A stretch of 64,000 bases of DNA from JAIOZK01 sp964468645 (lineage in GTDB: Bacteria; Bacteroidota; Bacteroidia; Bacteroidales; JAIOZK01), in assembly GCA_964468645.1 (NCBI GenBank), contig CAYXUU010000003.1:124001-188000 (forward strand), in the 5' to 3' direction. The notes beneath the pieces are model-generated. The model was not told the DNA's origin. It was given only the letters and a program-made list of their open reading frames with translations, and did no database searches. Of the stretch, positions 26,929 through 35,800 are shown piece after piece (within the stretch, counting starts at the first letter, position 1; each line of letters begins with the position of its first letter). The position numbers and the translations under genes are program-made.

Positions 26929-28695
26929 ATGATGTTAAATACCCGGGTCAGATTCTATATCTTTTTCTACTTGTTATTCCCGCTTATCCTATTCCCTCAG
27001 CAACACATATTTGGCCAGGAACATTTTAATTATACAGCATTTCTTGAATCCATCAGGGATGTCCCGCAAGATTCCCTGGGTTATTATCTATACAATACCA
27101 GTATCAGGTTTGCCGCGGCAGATTCTCTGAATGCTGCCAGTGAACTTCTGAAACACTGTAAAGAGATCGCCGAAAATCAACATGATAATCTTCTTCTAAC
27201 AAGATGTATTCTTCAAATCGGTGAAGTATCCAACAACCTTCTTGAATATAACAACTCCTTTGAGGCTTATACACAGGCACTGGAATCATCTGTCAGGTTG
27301 AAAGATACCGGTTTGATGATAGATGCTATGAATGGTATCGAAAGATACTATTATCAACTGGAAATGATTGACTCCGCCATTGTGATGTGTTTACGCGAAC
27401 TTGAGCTTAATAAGATCCGTAAGGATTATACTAAGCTAGCCGATAACTATAGAGCCCTTTACTCCTACCAGCGATATACCACGGGGCCAATATTGCTGGA
27501 GGGATTCGTTCTTGACGGTTTGATAGATTCTTCATTGAGTGCTGCCCGAAAGTCCAAAGATCCTGAGGTATACTGCCATGCCCTGACTAATTTTGGTTTA
27601 ACAATATTTAACAAGGATAAAGAGCTTGCCTATCAATATATGCATATGGCCATTGACTCGGCAAGAAAACTACCCTCACCCTCCCGGGCCCTGGTGTATG
27701 CACTTACCAAGGCAAGTATTATATATTTGCAAGATAATAAAATGGACGATGTAAGATCTTTATTAACCGAAGCCCTGCCCCTGGCCAAAGAAACAGCGTA
27801 TTATAATCAATTAACGCATATTTATTCTCTTTCAGGTGCTTTGTATCTTTCTGATGATTCGGTTAACAAAGCTATCGAATTTTATAACAAAGCAATTGTT
27901 CTTGCCGAAAAATACCGGTGCAGATACTATCTTCCAGGAATTTATTATGCACTGTTCAACATTTATCAGACCATAGAAGATGTTGACAGTATTTATAAGT
28001 TTCAGCGCAAATACATGGAAATATTCAGAAAAAAGCATGACCATGATATGAATCTCCAAATCGCCCGGCTTTCTGCAAAATACCAGATAGAGCAAAAAAC
28101 CGAGGCCATCGATAACCTGACCATCATCAATAATCAACGGAAAGTCATAATCAGAAATCAACGCAGATTTATCATTGTACTGGTTGTCGCCATTCTTATT
28201 ACAGCTTTTCTTTTCACATTGCTTTATTATCAATTCAGAAAGGTAAAACGTGCCCACAATAAATTATCCCTTAATGCACTTGAAATAAACAGGAAAAACA
28301 GGGAAATCATTGAATTAAAAGAGAAAAGAAATCAACAACTGCAAGTTGTTCATGGTGAATTAAAAACCAAACTGGAGGAATTATTTGAAAAGAAAGAAGT
28401 CTACCAGAGAAAAGACCTCACCCTGGCAAAAACCGCAACGATGTTAAAAACCAATACTTCCTATATCTCTGCATTGATTAACCAGGATTACCAGTGCAAA
28501 TTTAACCAGTTCGTCAATAAATACAGAATTCAAAAGGCCTGTGAATTGCTTAGTGACAGAGATATGGATAAATATTCAATTGAGGGTATTGCAGATTTAT
28601 CAGGTTTTAAGTCCAAATCAGTTTTTAACCAGGCGTTTAAGGAAGCTACAGGTGTCAACCCATCCACTTTCCGTAAAGCTACTGGCCAACATTAA
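26929..28695 (+). CDS. Membrane-anchored TPR sensor with AraC-type DNA-binding domain
   Basis: 588 residues. An N-terminal signal or anchor (FYLLFPLILFPQQHIFGQ) leads to about 370 residues of TPR-like helical hairpins facing the periplasm. A transmembrane helix follows (about 405-427, FIIVLVVAILITAFLFTLLY), then a coiled-coil linker and a C-terminal AraC-family helix-turn-helix (about 495-588: LAKTATMLKTNTSYISALI, YSIEGIADLSGFKSKSVFNQ, FKEATGVNPSTFRKA). The family knowledge is a one-component regulator that senses outside the cytoplasm and binds DNA inside; the ligand and targets are unknown. This is the intact member of a duplicated pair; the other copy (39311-40603) is broken. Confidence 0.88.
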   Translation: MMLNTRVRFYIFFYLLFPLILFPQQHIFGQEHFNYTAFLESIRDVPQDSLGYYLYNTSIRFAAADSLNAASELLKHCKEIAENQHDNLLLTRCILQIGEVSNNLLEYNNSFEAYTQALESSVRLKDTGLMIDAMNGIERYYYQLEMIDSAIVMCLRELELNKIRKDYTKLADNYRALYSYQRYTTGPILLEGFVLDGLIDSSLSAARKSKDPEVYCHALTNFGLTIFNKDKELAYQYMHMAIDSARKLPSPSRALVYALTKASIIYLQDNKMDDVRSLLTEALPLAKETAYYNQLTHIYSLSGALYLSDDSVNKAIEFYNKAIVLAEKYRCRYYLPGIYYALFNIYQTIEDVDSIYKFQRKYMEIFRKKHDHDMNLQIARLSAKYQIEQKTEAIDNLTIINNQRKVIIRNQRRFIIVLVVAILITAFLFTLLYYQFRKVKRAHNKLSLNALEINRKNREIIELKEKRNQQLQVVHGELKTKLEELFEKKEVYQRKDLTLAKTATMLKTNTSYISALINQDYQCKFNQFVNKYRIQKACELLSDRDMDKYSIEGIADLSGFKSKSVFNQAFKEATGVNPSTFRKATGQH

Positions 28696-28698
28696 TAA

Positions 28699-28735
28699 TA
28701 GAACGCGGATGAAGCGGATTTCCGATCGCAAATAA
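28699..28735. repeat. Left half of a dispersed inverted-repeat element
   Basis: TAGAACGCGGATGAAGCGG follows the TPR-AraC stop codon in frame (TAA TAA TAG). No matching right arm is found in the next 200 bp. Confidence 0.65.
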
Positions 28736-28769
28736 CCTCGAATAAAAAACAATACTAATACAATTTACA

Positions 28770-28901
28770 ATGATCCAGCATATCCGGTTTATATTAATAG
28801 CAACAATGATCGTTTTTGCTGTAAAAACCACTAATGCACAAATCGTTTCATATACCGACGGCAGGGCATGGAACATATATGCAAAAAAAAAGTTAACTTA
28901 G
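28770..28901 (+). pseudogene. Truncated N-terminus of a secreted protein
   Basis: A 43-codon frame starts at ATG 28770 with a good signal peptide (HIRFILIATMIVFAVKTTNAQ) and only about 18 further residues (IVSYTDGRAWNIYAKKK) before TAG. A run of nine A bases precedes the end. It is probably the 5' stump of a lost gene. A short functional peptide is possible but nothing supports it. Confidence 0.4.
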
Positions 28902-28921
28902 TGAAGTAATAATATGAGTTC

Positions 28922-30553
28922 ATGATCAAAAGATTTCTGATCTTTTTAATCCTGGTTGCAATTGTCATAGCCTGTAACAAAGACGATGATAATGTTCCTG
29001 ATATAGGGGAAATACAATTTAATGCTACTATAATTGATAGTATTTCGTATAAAACGATTATTGTTACTACCTCTTTGATCAAATCAGGAGGTGTTGAAAT
29101 ATTACAACACGGACATTGCTGGAGTACTAGCCTGGGACCAACCATTAATGATCAGAAAACAAGTCTTGGCAAATTGTCTTCACTTGTGAATTTTTCGAGC
29201 AAACTCACAGGTCTGACCGAAAATACAACATACTACATCAGGGCATATTTCAGTACAAATAATGAAACATTATATGCCGAAGAAGTCAGTGCCACAACAC
29301 TAAAAACGGGTATCCCCAGGGTAACTACTTCGGATATTTCTAACCTCAGCTACAATGCTGTTACTACGGGCGGAATTGTTGTTAGCGATAGCGGCCTAAC
29401 AATAACATCACGGGGGGTCTGCTGGAATACTTCAGGCAATCCAACTCTTGATAATTATGATGGTATTACCAGCGATAGTTCCGGTACCGGCTCATTTGTC
29501 AGTCAAATAACAGGATTGGTTGAATCAACTACATATTATTTCAGAGCATATGCCAGCAATGATAAAGGGACCGGATATGGTGAAGTAGTAAACTGTATAA
29601 CACCAGTATTGGAACTGCCACAGCTTATTACCATGGAACCCAATTATATTTCATATACGGAAGCCCGGTGCGGAGGGAAAGTGGTTTCAAACGGTAACGC
29701 AGAAATAGCTGCCCGTGGCGTGTGCTGGGATACAACAGGCAATCCCACACTTGAGAATAATATAGGGATGGCTATGATCGGACACGGTTCTGGAGAGTTC
29801 TCAAAACTCATTACCGGGCTAACAGAAAATACAACATATTATGTTAGTGCTTTTGCAACCAATATTAAAGGTACATCCTATGGCGAAGCGGTTTCGTTTA
29901 ACACCCTCAACGACCCCTGTGATGGAGACACATCATTTAACCATATGGGTCAGGAATATAAAATAGTAATAGTCGGTACCCAATGCTGGATGGCAGAAAA
30001 CATAAATGCCGGCCAGCGGATAGAAGGATATCTGGCTATGGAAGATAACGGTGTAGTGGAAAAGTATTGCTATAATGACGATGAAGATTATTGCAATTTG
30101 TACGGAGGCCTTTATCAGTGGAATGAAATGATGCAGTATGAGAATGATGAGATGGCACAGGGCATTTGCCCTGATGGCTGGCATATCCCCACAGATGATG
30201 AATGGAAAGTGCTGGAAGGAAATGCTGACTGCTGTTATGGTGTTGGAAATGAAGAATGGAACAAAGTAGGTGCACGTGGTGTTGATGCAGGACATCATCT
30301 CAAATCAATCAGTGGCTGGAACTCGAACGGAAACGGATCTGACCTGCTTGGTTTTAATGCACTGCCGGCCGGCTACAGGGACGGAAATGGTTCTTTTAAA
30401 GATGCCGGCGATTACACATGTTTCCTCACCTCTACCGAATACGATGATGATAACACCTGGAGACGCTTTATTTATTATCCCTATACTGTTGTCTTCAGAA
30501 ACGAAATCGGTAAATACTCCGGCAGATCTGTCCGGTGCCTGAAAAATTATTAA
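28922..30553 (+). CDS. FISUMP lipoprotein with three fibronectin-like repeats
   Basis: 543 residues. The signal peptide ends at a lipobox (VIVIAC, Cys18, followed by NKDDD). Three fibronectin-like repeats follow at about 28-128, 130-225 and 226-325, each with a GxCW(D/N/S)T, GLTENTTYY or GLVESTTYY, and R/SA(Y/F) signature. The last 210 residues are a complete FISUMP domain (GTQCWMAENINAG, GGLYQWNEMMQY, GICPDGWHIPTDDEW, FNALPAGYRDGNGSF, GRSVRCLKNY). The protein is probably displayed on the outer membrane; the biochemical role of FISUMP domains is not established. It is the intact relative of the pseudogene at 16895-18158. Confidence 0.85.
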   Translation: MIKRFLIFLILVAIVIACNKDDDNVPDIGEIQFNATIIDSISYKTIIVTTSLIKSGGVEILQHGHCWSTSLGPTINDQKTSLGKLSSLVNFSSKLTGLTENTTYYIRAYFSTNNETLYAEEVSATTLKTGIPRVTTSDISNLSYNAVTTGGIVVSDSGLTITSRGVCWNTSGNPTLDNYDGITSDSSGTGSFVSQITGLVESTTYYFRAYASNDKGTGYGEVVNCITPVLELPQLITMEPNYISYTEARCGGKVVSNGNAEIAARGVCWDTTGNPTLENNIGMAMIGHGSGEFSKLITGLTENTTYYVSAFATNIKGTSYGEAVSFNTLNDPCDGDTSFNHMGQEYKIVIVGTQCWMAENINAGQRIEGYLAMEDNGVVEKYCYNDDEDYCNLYGGLYQWNEMMQYENDEMAQGICPDGWHIPTDDEWKVLEGNADCCYGVGNEEWNKVGARGVDAGHHLKSISGWNSNGNGSDLLGFNALPAGYRDGNGSFKDAGDYTCFLTSTEYDDDNTWRRFIYYPYTVVFRNEIGKYSGRSVRCLKNY

Positions 30554-30956
30554 ACCCATGGATATAATCCTGAATAATTTCTAACCTGCATTATTCACAT
30601 GTTTTTGTAAGGCACTTAAATCAGTGAGTCTATGATTTTGTAATTAAAATCATTTAGCCGAACTGATCCTGAGCGATAGTCGAAGGATCTCATGGGTTCT
30701 ATTCCCCGTCTCGCAAAAGGCGAGAGCGACTCAACATAAAGTTCCTTATGGATATCCCGTTGCTCTGCGGCGGGGTAGTTCATTAATGCAGGTTAGCCCC
30801 GACTTAGAAAAGCTTATGATTTGAAAACGAAATGCATCAAATTATTAGCTTTTCTTTGTCGTCAGAATAATTCACACCACCTTGCTTTTTGTTTGTGAAT
30901 TATTCGGGCTAAATACTTACCAATTGAATATCGTTATATGATATTGTTGATTCGTC
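30554..30956. other. Intergenic region with several repeats and hairpins, no gene seen
   Basis: The stretch contains a word of the form GATCCTGAGCGATAGTCGAAGG (split here: GATCCTGAGC, GATAGTCGAAGG; about 30666-30687), echoed at 38054-38075. It also has a CTCGC/GCGAG hairpin near 30710-30726 and the reverse copy of the 7197 repeat (30762-30784). A 15-base imperfect inverted repeat pairs 30800-30814 with 30847-30861, and a perfect 12-base one pairs GAATAATTCACA (30865-30876) with 30894-30905. It looks like accumulated remains of small repeat elements. Confidence 0.55.
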
Positions 30957-30994
30957 CTGATTCATAAATCCGTATATATAAAACTTGATTTCCG
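30957..30994 (+). promoter_or_regulatory. Conserved 38-bp upstream block, copy 2
   Basis: This block matches 18559-18596 at 36 of 38 positions and lies 69 bases before the lipoprotein start at 31064. Similarity of the following bases fades quickly, so the conservation is focused on this block. Confidence 0.55.
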
Positions 30995-31063
30995 CTATTT
31001 CCAATCATATATTTATCACGAATTGACAGATGTTGGTAAAAAAAACCCTAAAAATCAAACATC

Positions 31064-31702
31064 ATGAAAAAAACAATCAACCTTTTATGTTTACTTCCGG
31101 GGAGTTTAATATTTATCATTTTTATATCAGGTTGCAGTAGCAATGGCTCAGGCAGTACCAATGAAGTTCTCGGAAAATTGCCAGGTTTGGCAGAAAATTA
31201 CAAGAAGGAAGTCGCTAACCTTGAACTGAAACTTGCAGAATGTGCCGACATGGAAAAAGCTTTTAAACTGGATGCGGAAAAAGAAAATCTCAAGGACAAA
31301 GCAAACCAGGCTATTGATGAATACCTTACTGAAAATCCGATCATGGATGTACCATTTGAACAAAAAGCAGATTACCTGTTTACTTTCAAAAGGGTATGGG
31401 TAGAAAGCTCGGGTTACAGCAGGATCAATTTTAATGCACTGGTTAATATTAATGAAGACATATTGAACAATTTTGGAAACCCTCCGGGATTTGCACGCAA
31501 CTTCTTCGCCTATTTCATTGCGATAGATAAAGAAGGAAATCCACTTACCCCTAAGGCAGGTGTGATGATGAACCTTGGTAAAAGCCCGTTCAAGGCCGGA
31601 ATGGAAACAGAAGTCTATGGTTCCCTGGATGGGCCGGCCGACCTGCAAAATTTTCACCAACTTGTTTTTATCAATAAAGAGGAATATGACAATCCGCAAT
31701 AA
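31064..31702 (+). CDS. Small lipoprotein, paralogue of 19348-19989
   Basis: 212 residues. The lipobox is FISGC with an SSNGSGS linker. As in the paralogue, a helical segment (CADMEKAFKLDAEKENLK) precedes a beta-rich domain that opens after NPIMDVPFEQKADYLF and ends FINKEEYDNPQ. The function is unknown. It is followed 44 bp later by a multi-pass membrane protein on the same strand, and preceded by the conserved 38-bp block. At the other locus the order is block, membrane protein, lipoprotein, so the pairing is kept while the order differs. Confidence 0.75.
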   Translation: MKKTINLLCLLPGSLIFIIFISGCSSNGSGSTNEVLGKLPGLAENYKKEVANLELKLAECADMEKAFKLDAEKENLKDKANQAIDEYLTENPIMDVPFEQKADYLFTFKRVWVESSGYSRINFNALVNINEDILNNFGNPPGFARNFFAYFIAIDKEGNPLTPKAGVMMNLGKSPFKAGMETEVYGSLDGPADLQNFHQLVFINKEEYDNPQ

Positions 31703-31746
31703 TCATGAGGAATTTCATCATTAAAATCTTTTAAAATATTAATAAC

Positions 31747-32841
31747 ATGGAAAATAAAGAAACAATAAAATCGGTAACTTTTATTATCGCAGGGGCTTTG
31801 CTCCAGATATTCAATGGCGTTGGTGGCGGCTGGGCCGCGCCTGTTGTGTCAATCTTCGGGCTTATCCTGTTTTTCATCGGATTAAAAAAACTGAAAGATG
31901 GATTGGATCCTGCAGGTCAACGTGCCGTAAGTATGCTGATCATCGCTGCGATTGTCGGTTTCGTTGGACTGATCATCGACCTTATTCCCCTTGTTGGCTG
32001 GCTGGCCATTATCATATTAATGTTGGCTTTCATTATTGAACTGGTTGGTTTTCTCAGGCTGAAAGCATCGGAAACAATCGGGGATAAAGGCAAAAGCGGA
32101 GCTGGATTACTTGTCATCTCCATGGTACTTGTGGTCATCGCTGCTTTATTCTGGTTTATCCCTGTCGTTGGTGGTATTATTTCATCCATATTATCCCTTG
32201 CTGCACTTTTTCTGGTATTCTATGGATGGCAGCGGATTCAATCGGGGATTATTGGTGATAAAGTACCTGTAATAACTTCCATTACGCTAATACTCACAGG
32301 TACCTTGCTTTTGCTCTGTAATACTGCAACCAGTGGTTGGGCGCCGGCTATCGCCGCTATCTTTGGATTATACCTGGTTTTTAAAGGTTACAAACAATTA
32401 CATGACCATGTGGATGCTATCGGGCAGAGTGCCGTTAAGCTGCTGGTAATCTCCATCATCATAGGGATAGCAGCCTCGGCCATGGACTTTGTTGCCTCAT
32501 TAATCAGTATCGGATCGGGTGATGTTACCGGTTTGATAACATCGGATCCGGGTGTGTTCGATTATATTATCAGTATAGCCTTTGTTACGGTTTTCGTGGT
32601 GCAGTTTATTGGCTTTCTGAAACTGAAAGGGTCAACTTCGATTGGAGAGGCGGGAAAAACAGGTGTTGTCTTTTTGCTGGTTTCCATGATCGTTGCAGTT
32701 GTTGCAAGCATCATTGAAATGGTTCCCTTTAGCGGTGTCATCACACCCGTTTTTGCCATTATCGGCCTGATCCTGATCTTCTTTGGATGGCTTAAAGTGC
32801 AGGATGGGCTTATTAAAGAAAGTTCGGCATCTGATAAATAA
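31747..32841 (+). CDS. Multi-pass membrane protein made of two homologous halves
   Basis: 364 residues with about ten hydrophobic segments and no signal peptide cleavage site. The halves (about 8-180 and 181-357) align through AGALLQIFNGVGGGWA / TGTLLLLCNTATSGWA, then SIFGLILFFIGLKKL / AIFGLYLVFKGYKQL, DPAGQRAVSMLI / DAIGQSAVKLLV, and LVGFLRLKASETIGD / FIGFLKLKGSTSIGE. This is a clear internal duplication of a four- or five-helix unit. The function is not recognised. It is likely in one operon with the lipoprotein before it and the giant secreted protein after it (15-bp gap). Confidence 0.75.
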   Translation: MENKETIKSVTFIIAGALLQIFNGVGGGWAAPVVSIFGLILFFIGLKKLKDGLDPAGQRAVSMLIIAAIVGFVGLIIDLIPLVGWLAIIILMLAFIIELVGFLRLKASETIGDKGKSGAGLLVISMVLVVIAALFWFIPVVGGIISSILSLAALFLVFYGWQRIQSGIIGDKVPVITSITLILTGTLLLLCNTATSGWAPAIAAIFGLYLVFKGYKQLHDHVDAIGQSAVKLLVISIIIGIAASAMDFVASLISIGSGDVTGLITSDPGVFDYIISIAFVTVFVVQFIGFLKLKGSTSIGEAGKTGVVFLLVSMIVAVVASIIEMVPFSGVITPVFAIIGLILIFFGWLKVQDGLIKESSASDK

Positions 32842-32856
32842 AAAGGTAAACAACTT

Positions 32857-35800
32857 ATGAAAAAACAAATTCATGTCTGTTTAAGTTTATCTGTATTTGT
32901 AATTTACACTGCTTTCACATCCCATGCACAGATAACTTCCTATCCTGAAGGCGGAAGATGGGATAGCAACACCACCTGGATCGGAGGCATTGTCCCTGGT
33001 GCTTCAGACAATGTTGTGATCGATGGCAATGTTACACTCTGGAATAATGAAGAGTGCCTTGATATCACCATTAATTCCGGTGATACACTGGATAATTACG
33101 GTTCAGGTGATGCATTCTGGATTCATGGTAATATAGTTAACAACGGGGCTATTTTGTATGGCCAGAGTTTATATTCAAAAGGGGATATCACCAATAATGG
33201 GGTCTGGGATGTTTATTTTACCAAGCTTGACGGCGACGGGCCCCAAGAAATATCCCTGCAGTCAGGTAAGGTTTTCGAAAGCTGGTTCATTAACTATAAT
33301 AATACAGATACTATAATTGCCATGAGCGACCTGCATTTTAATGGTTATTTTGATGTTCATAACCATGTGCTGGTTCTTAATAACTATGACATTGAGTTTT
33401 CCGGATCGGATGCATGGTTTGGCTACGGGACAGTTCTTTCACCTGGTCAGATATTGGGAACAGTTAGTTTTTACTTATCTACAACATTTGAAGGGAACCT
33501 TACCGTTACGGATACCATGCAAGGAAGGTATGGCAGTAATAACACTGTTGTCGTTAATGGAAGCCTTATCAACAATGGTGTGATCCGGGACTATGGTAAA
33601 TTATATGTCCGTGTTACCGGTGATATCACCAATAACGGGATATGGAATAATTACCAGACCACATTTGATGGTACAGGGCCCCAACAGATTACCCTGCAGG
33701 CAGGTAAACAATTTGAAAGTGATTTTTATAACTCAAACAATGACGATACGGTAACAGCCAGTTCTAACCTTCATTTTACCGGATTTTTCGATCTTGTGAA
33801 TAACACTTTTGATCTGAATGGTTATAACATCCGGTTTACAGGATCAGATACTTATTTTGGCAAAGGTACGATTATTTCTCCCGGGGAATTCCTTGGCACT
33901 GTGAATATAAACCTTGAAACACATATCGAAGGCAACCTGGTTGTGACCGATACCATGCAAAACAGGAATTACAGCGCATCTCACAGATTATATGTGAATG
34001 GTAATCTTACCAATAACGGAGTCATTCAGGAAAATCCGACAGGTTCTTTATTTGTGTACATTACAGGAGATCTTGACAATCATGGGTCTTGGGACATTCA
34101 ACGGACTGAAATGAACGGAACCAACCCGCAAATAATCTCCCAGGATGCAGGGAAATCATTTGACGGATTTTTTAAATTGGACAACGGTACAGATACGGTT
34201 AAAGCTACGAGTGATCTGTGTTTTTCAGAAGAATTAAGATTGAATTCTGTCCTGAATATGAATCATTATAATATAACATTTTCCGGTACGGATTGTGTAT
34301 TTAGTGGTGGTAATGCATTGCTTAATCCGAATGAAATTCATGGTGCATTTAATATTTATGGGACTACCTATATTGTGGGTAACCCTGTAGTTATGGATAC
34401 TTTGCGTAATGATAACTGGCCTGCATATTTGTATATAGATGGTGATATAACAAACAATGGCATTATTCAAAATGGTGACTCTTACAATTTGATCCTCTAT
34501 ATTGAAGGGGATGTCACTAATAACGGGAAATGGGAAAACTACCAGACATACCTGGATGGCACCGGGCCGCAAAATATCAGCCTGCAGGCAGGAAAATCCT
34601 TCGATTCATATTTTCATATCCAGAATACAACCGATACGGTCAAAGCCCTCACCAACCTGGTTTTTACCGATATCTTTAACCTTAACAATAACATCCTGAA
34701 CCTAAACCATCACAATATCAGATTTACAGACCCCGATACCTGGTTAGGCCGGGGAACGGTCATATCTCCGGATGAGTTCCAGGGAACGGTGAATTTATCC
34801 GGTGGTGACTTCTATATTATAGGAAACTTAACGATTACAGATACATTGCAAAAATCTTCCGCTATTGCCTCGGATGCCGACGTTCATCTGAGCGGAAGTT
34901 TGGTAAACAATGGTATTATCCGGGACGGCACAACATACGATGTAATCCTTTATATAGAAGGAGATATGGCCAACAACGGAAGCTGGAATAATGAATTAAC
35001 CTGGTTTAATGGAGCAGAAGACCAGCATATTGCGCTTACCAGCGGGAAGCTAAATACGGGGGAAGTAAGGTTTGAGGCCAACAATGGCAGCTCACCCTAT
35101 CAATGGTATTACAACAGTGCAATACTCGATTCCCCTTATTTTTCAGGAGAGAATTCCGATGAACTGAGCTGGGAAGGGCCCCTTACAGACAACTGGTATG
35201 GAACCTATTATTGTCAGACCACCGCCAGGGATTCCAGGAACATCATGGTCAGTGGCGGTGCGTTTTCCTTTTATTTCAATGGCACGGATGCCTACGTGGA
35301 TTGTGGCCATGATGCCAGTTTGTATTTAACGACAAACATATCGCTTGAAGCATGGATCAATCCGACCGGCTGGGGTGAAGTTGCAGATATAGGATATGGC
35401 AGGATCCTTGACAAACAGCGGTTTAAGCTTTTTCTGAATGATGATGCGGGAACATACAACAGCCAGAGCCTGGTGATTAGCATCCATAGCGGGGGAAGTT
35501 CGTATCAATTGAATACTCCTGCAAGTTCAATCAGTCTGGATTACTGGCAACATGTTGCCGCTACTTACAACGGCAGTGGTGATGTTAAGGTGTATATCAA
35601 TGGAATTGAACAGGTGCTGACAGGCACCCCGCCTCCGGGTAACATCGATGATCACAGTCTGAATGACCTGTTGATCGGTGAAAACGCCTCCCAGACGAGG
35701 GCTTTTGATGGGGATATTGATGAAGTACGTTACTGGAGCATTGTGCTTGACAGCACATCGATCAGGGAAAATATGTACAGGGAACTATCGGGAAGTGACA

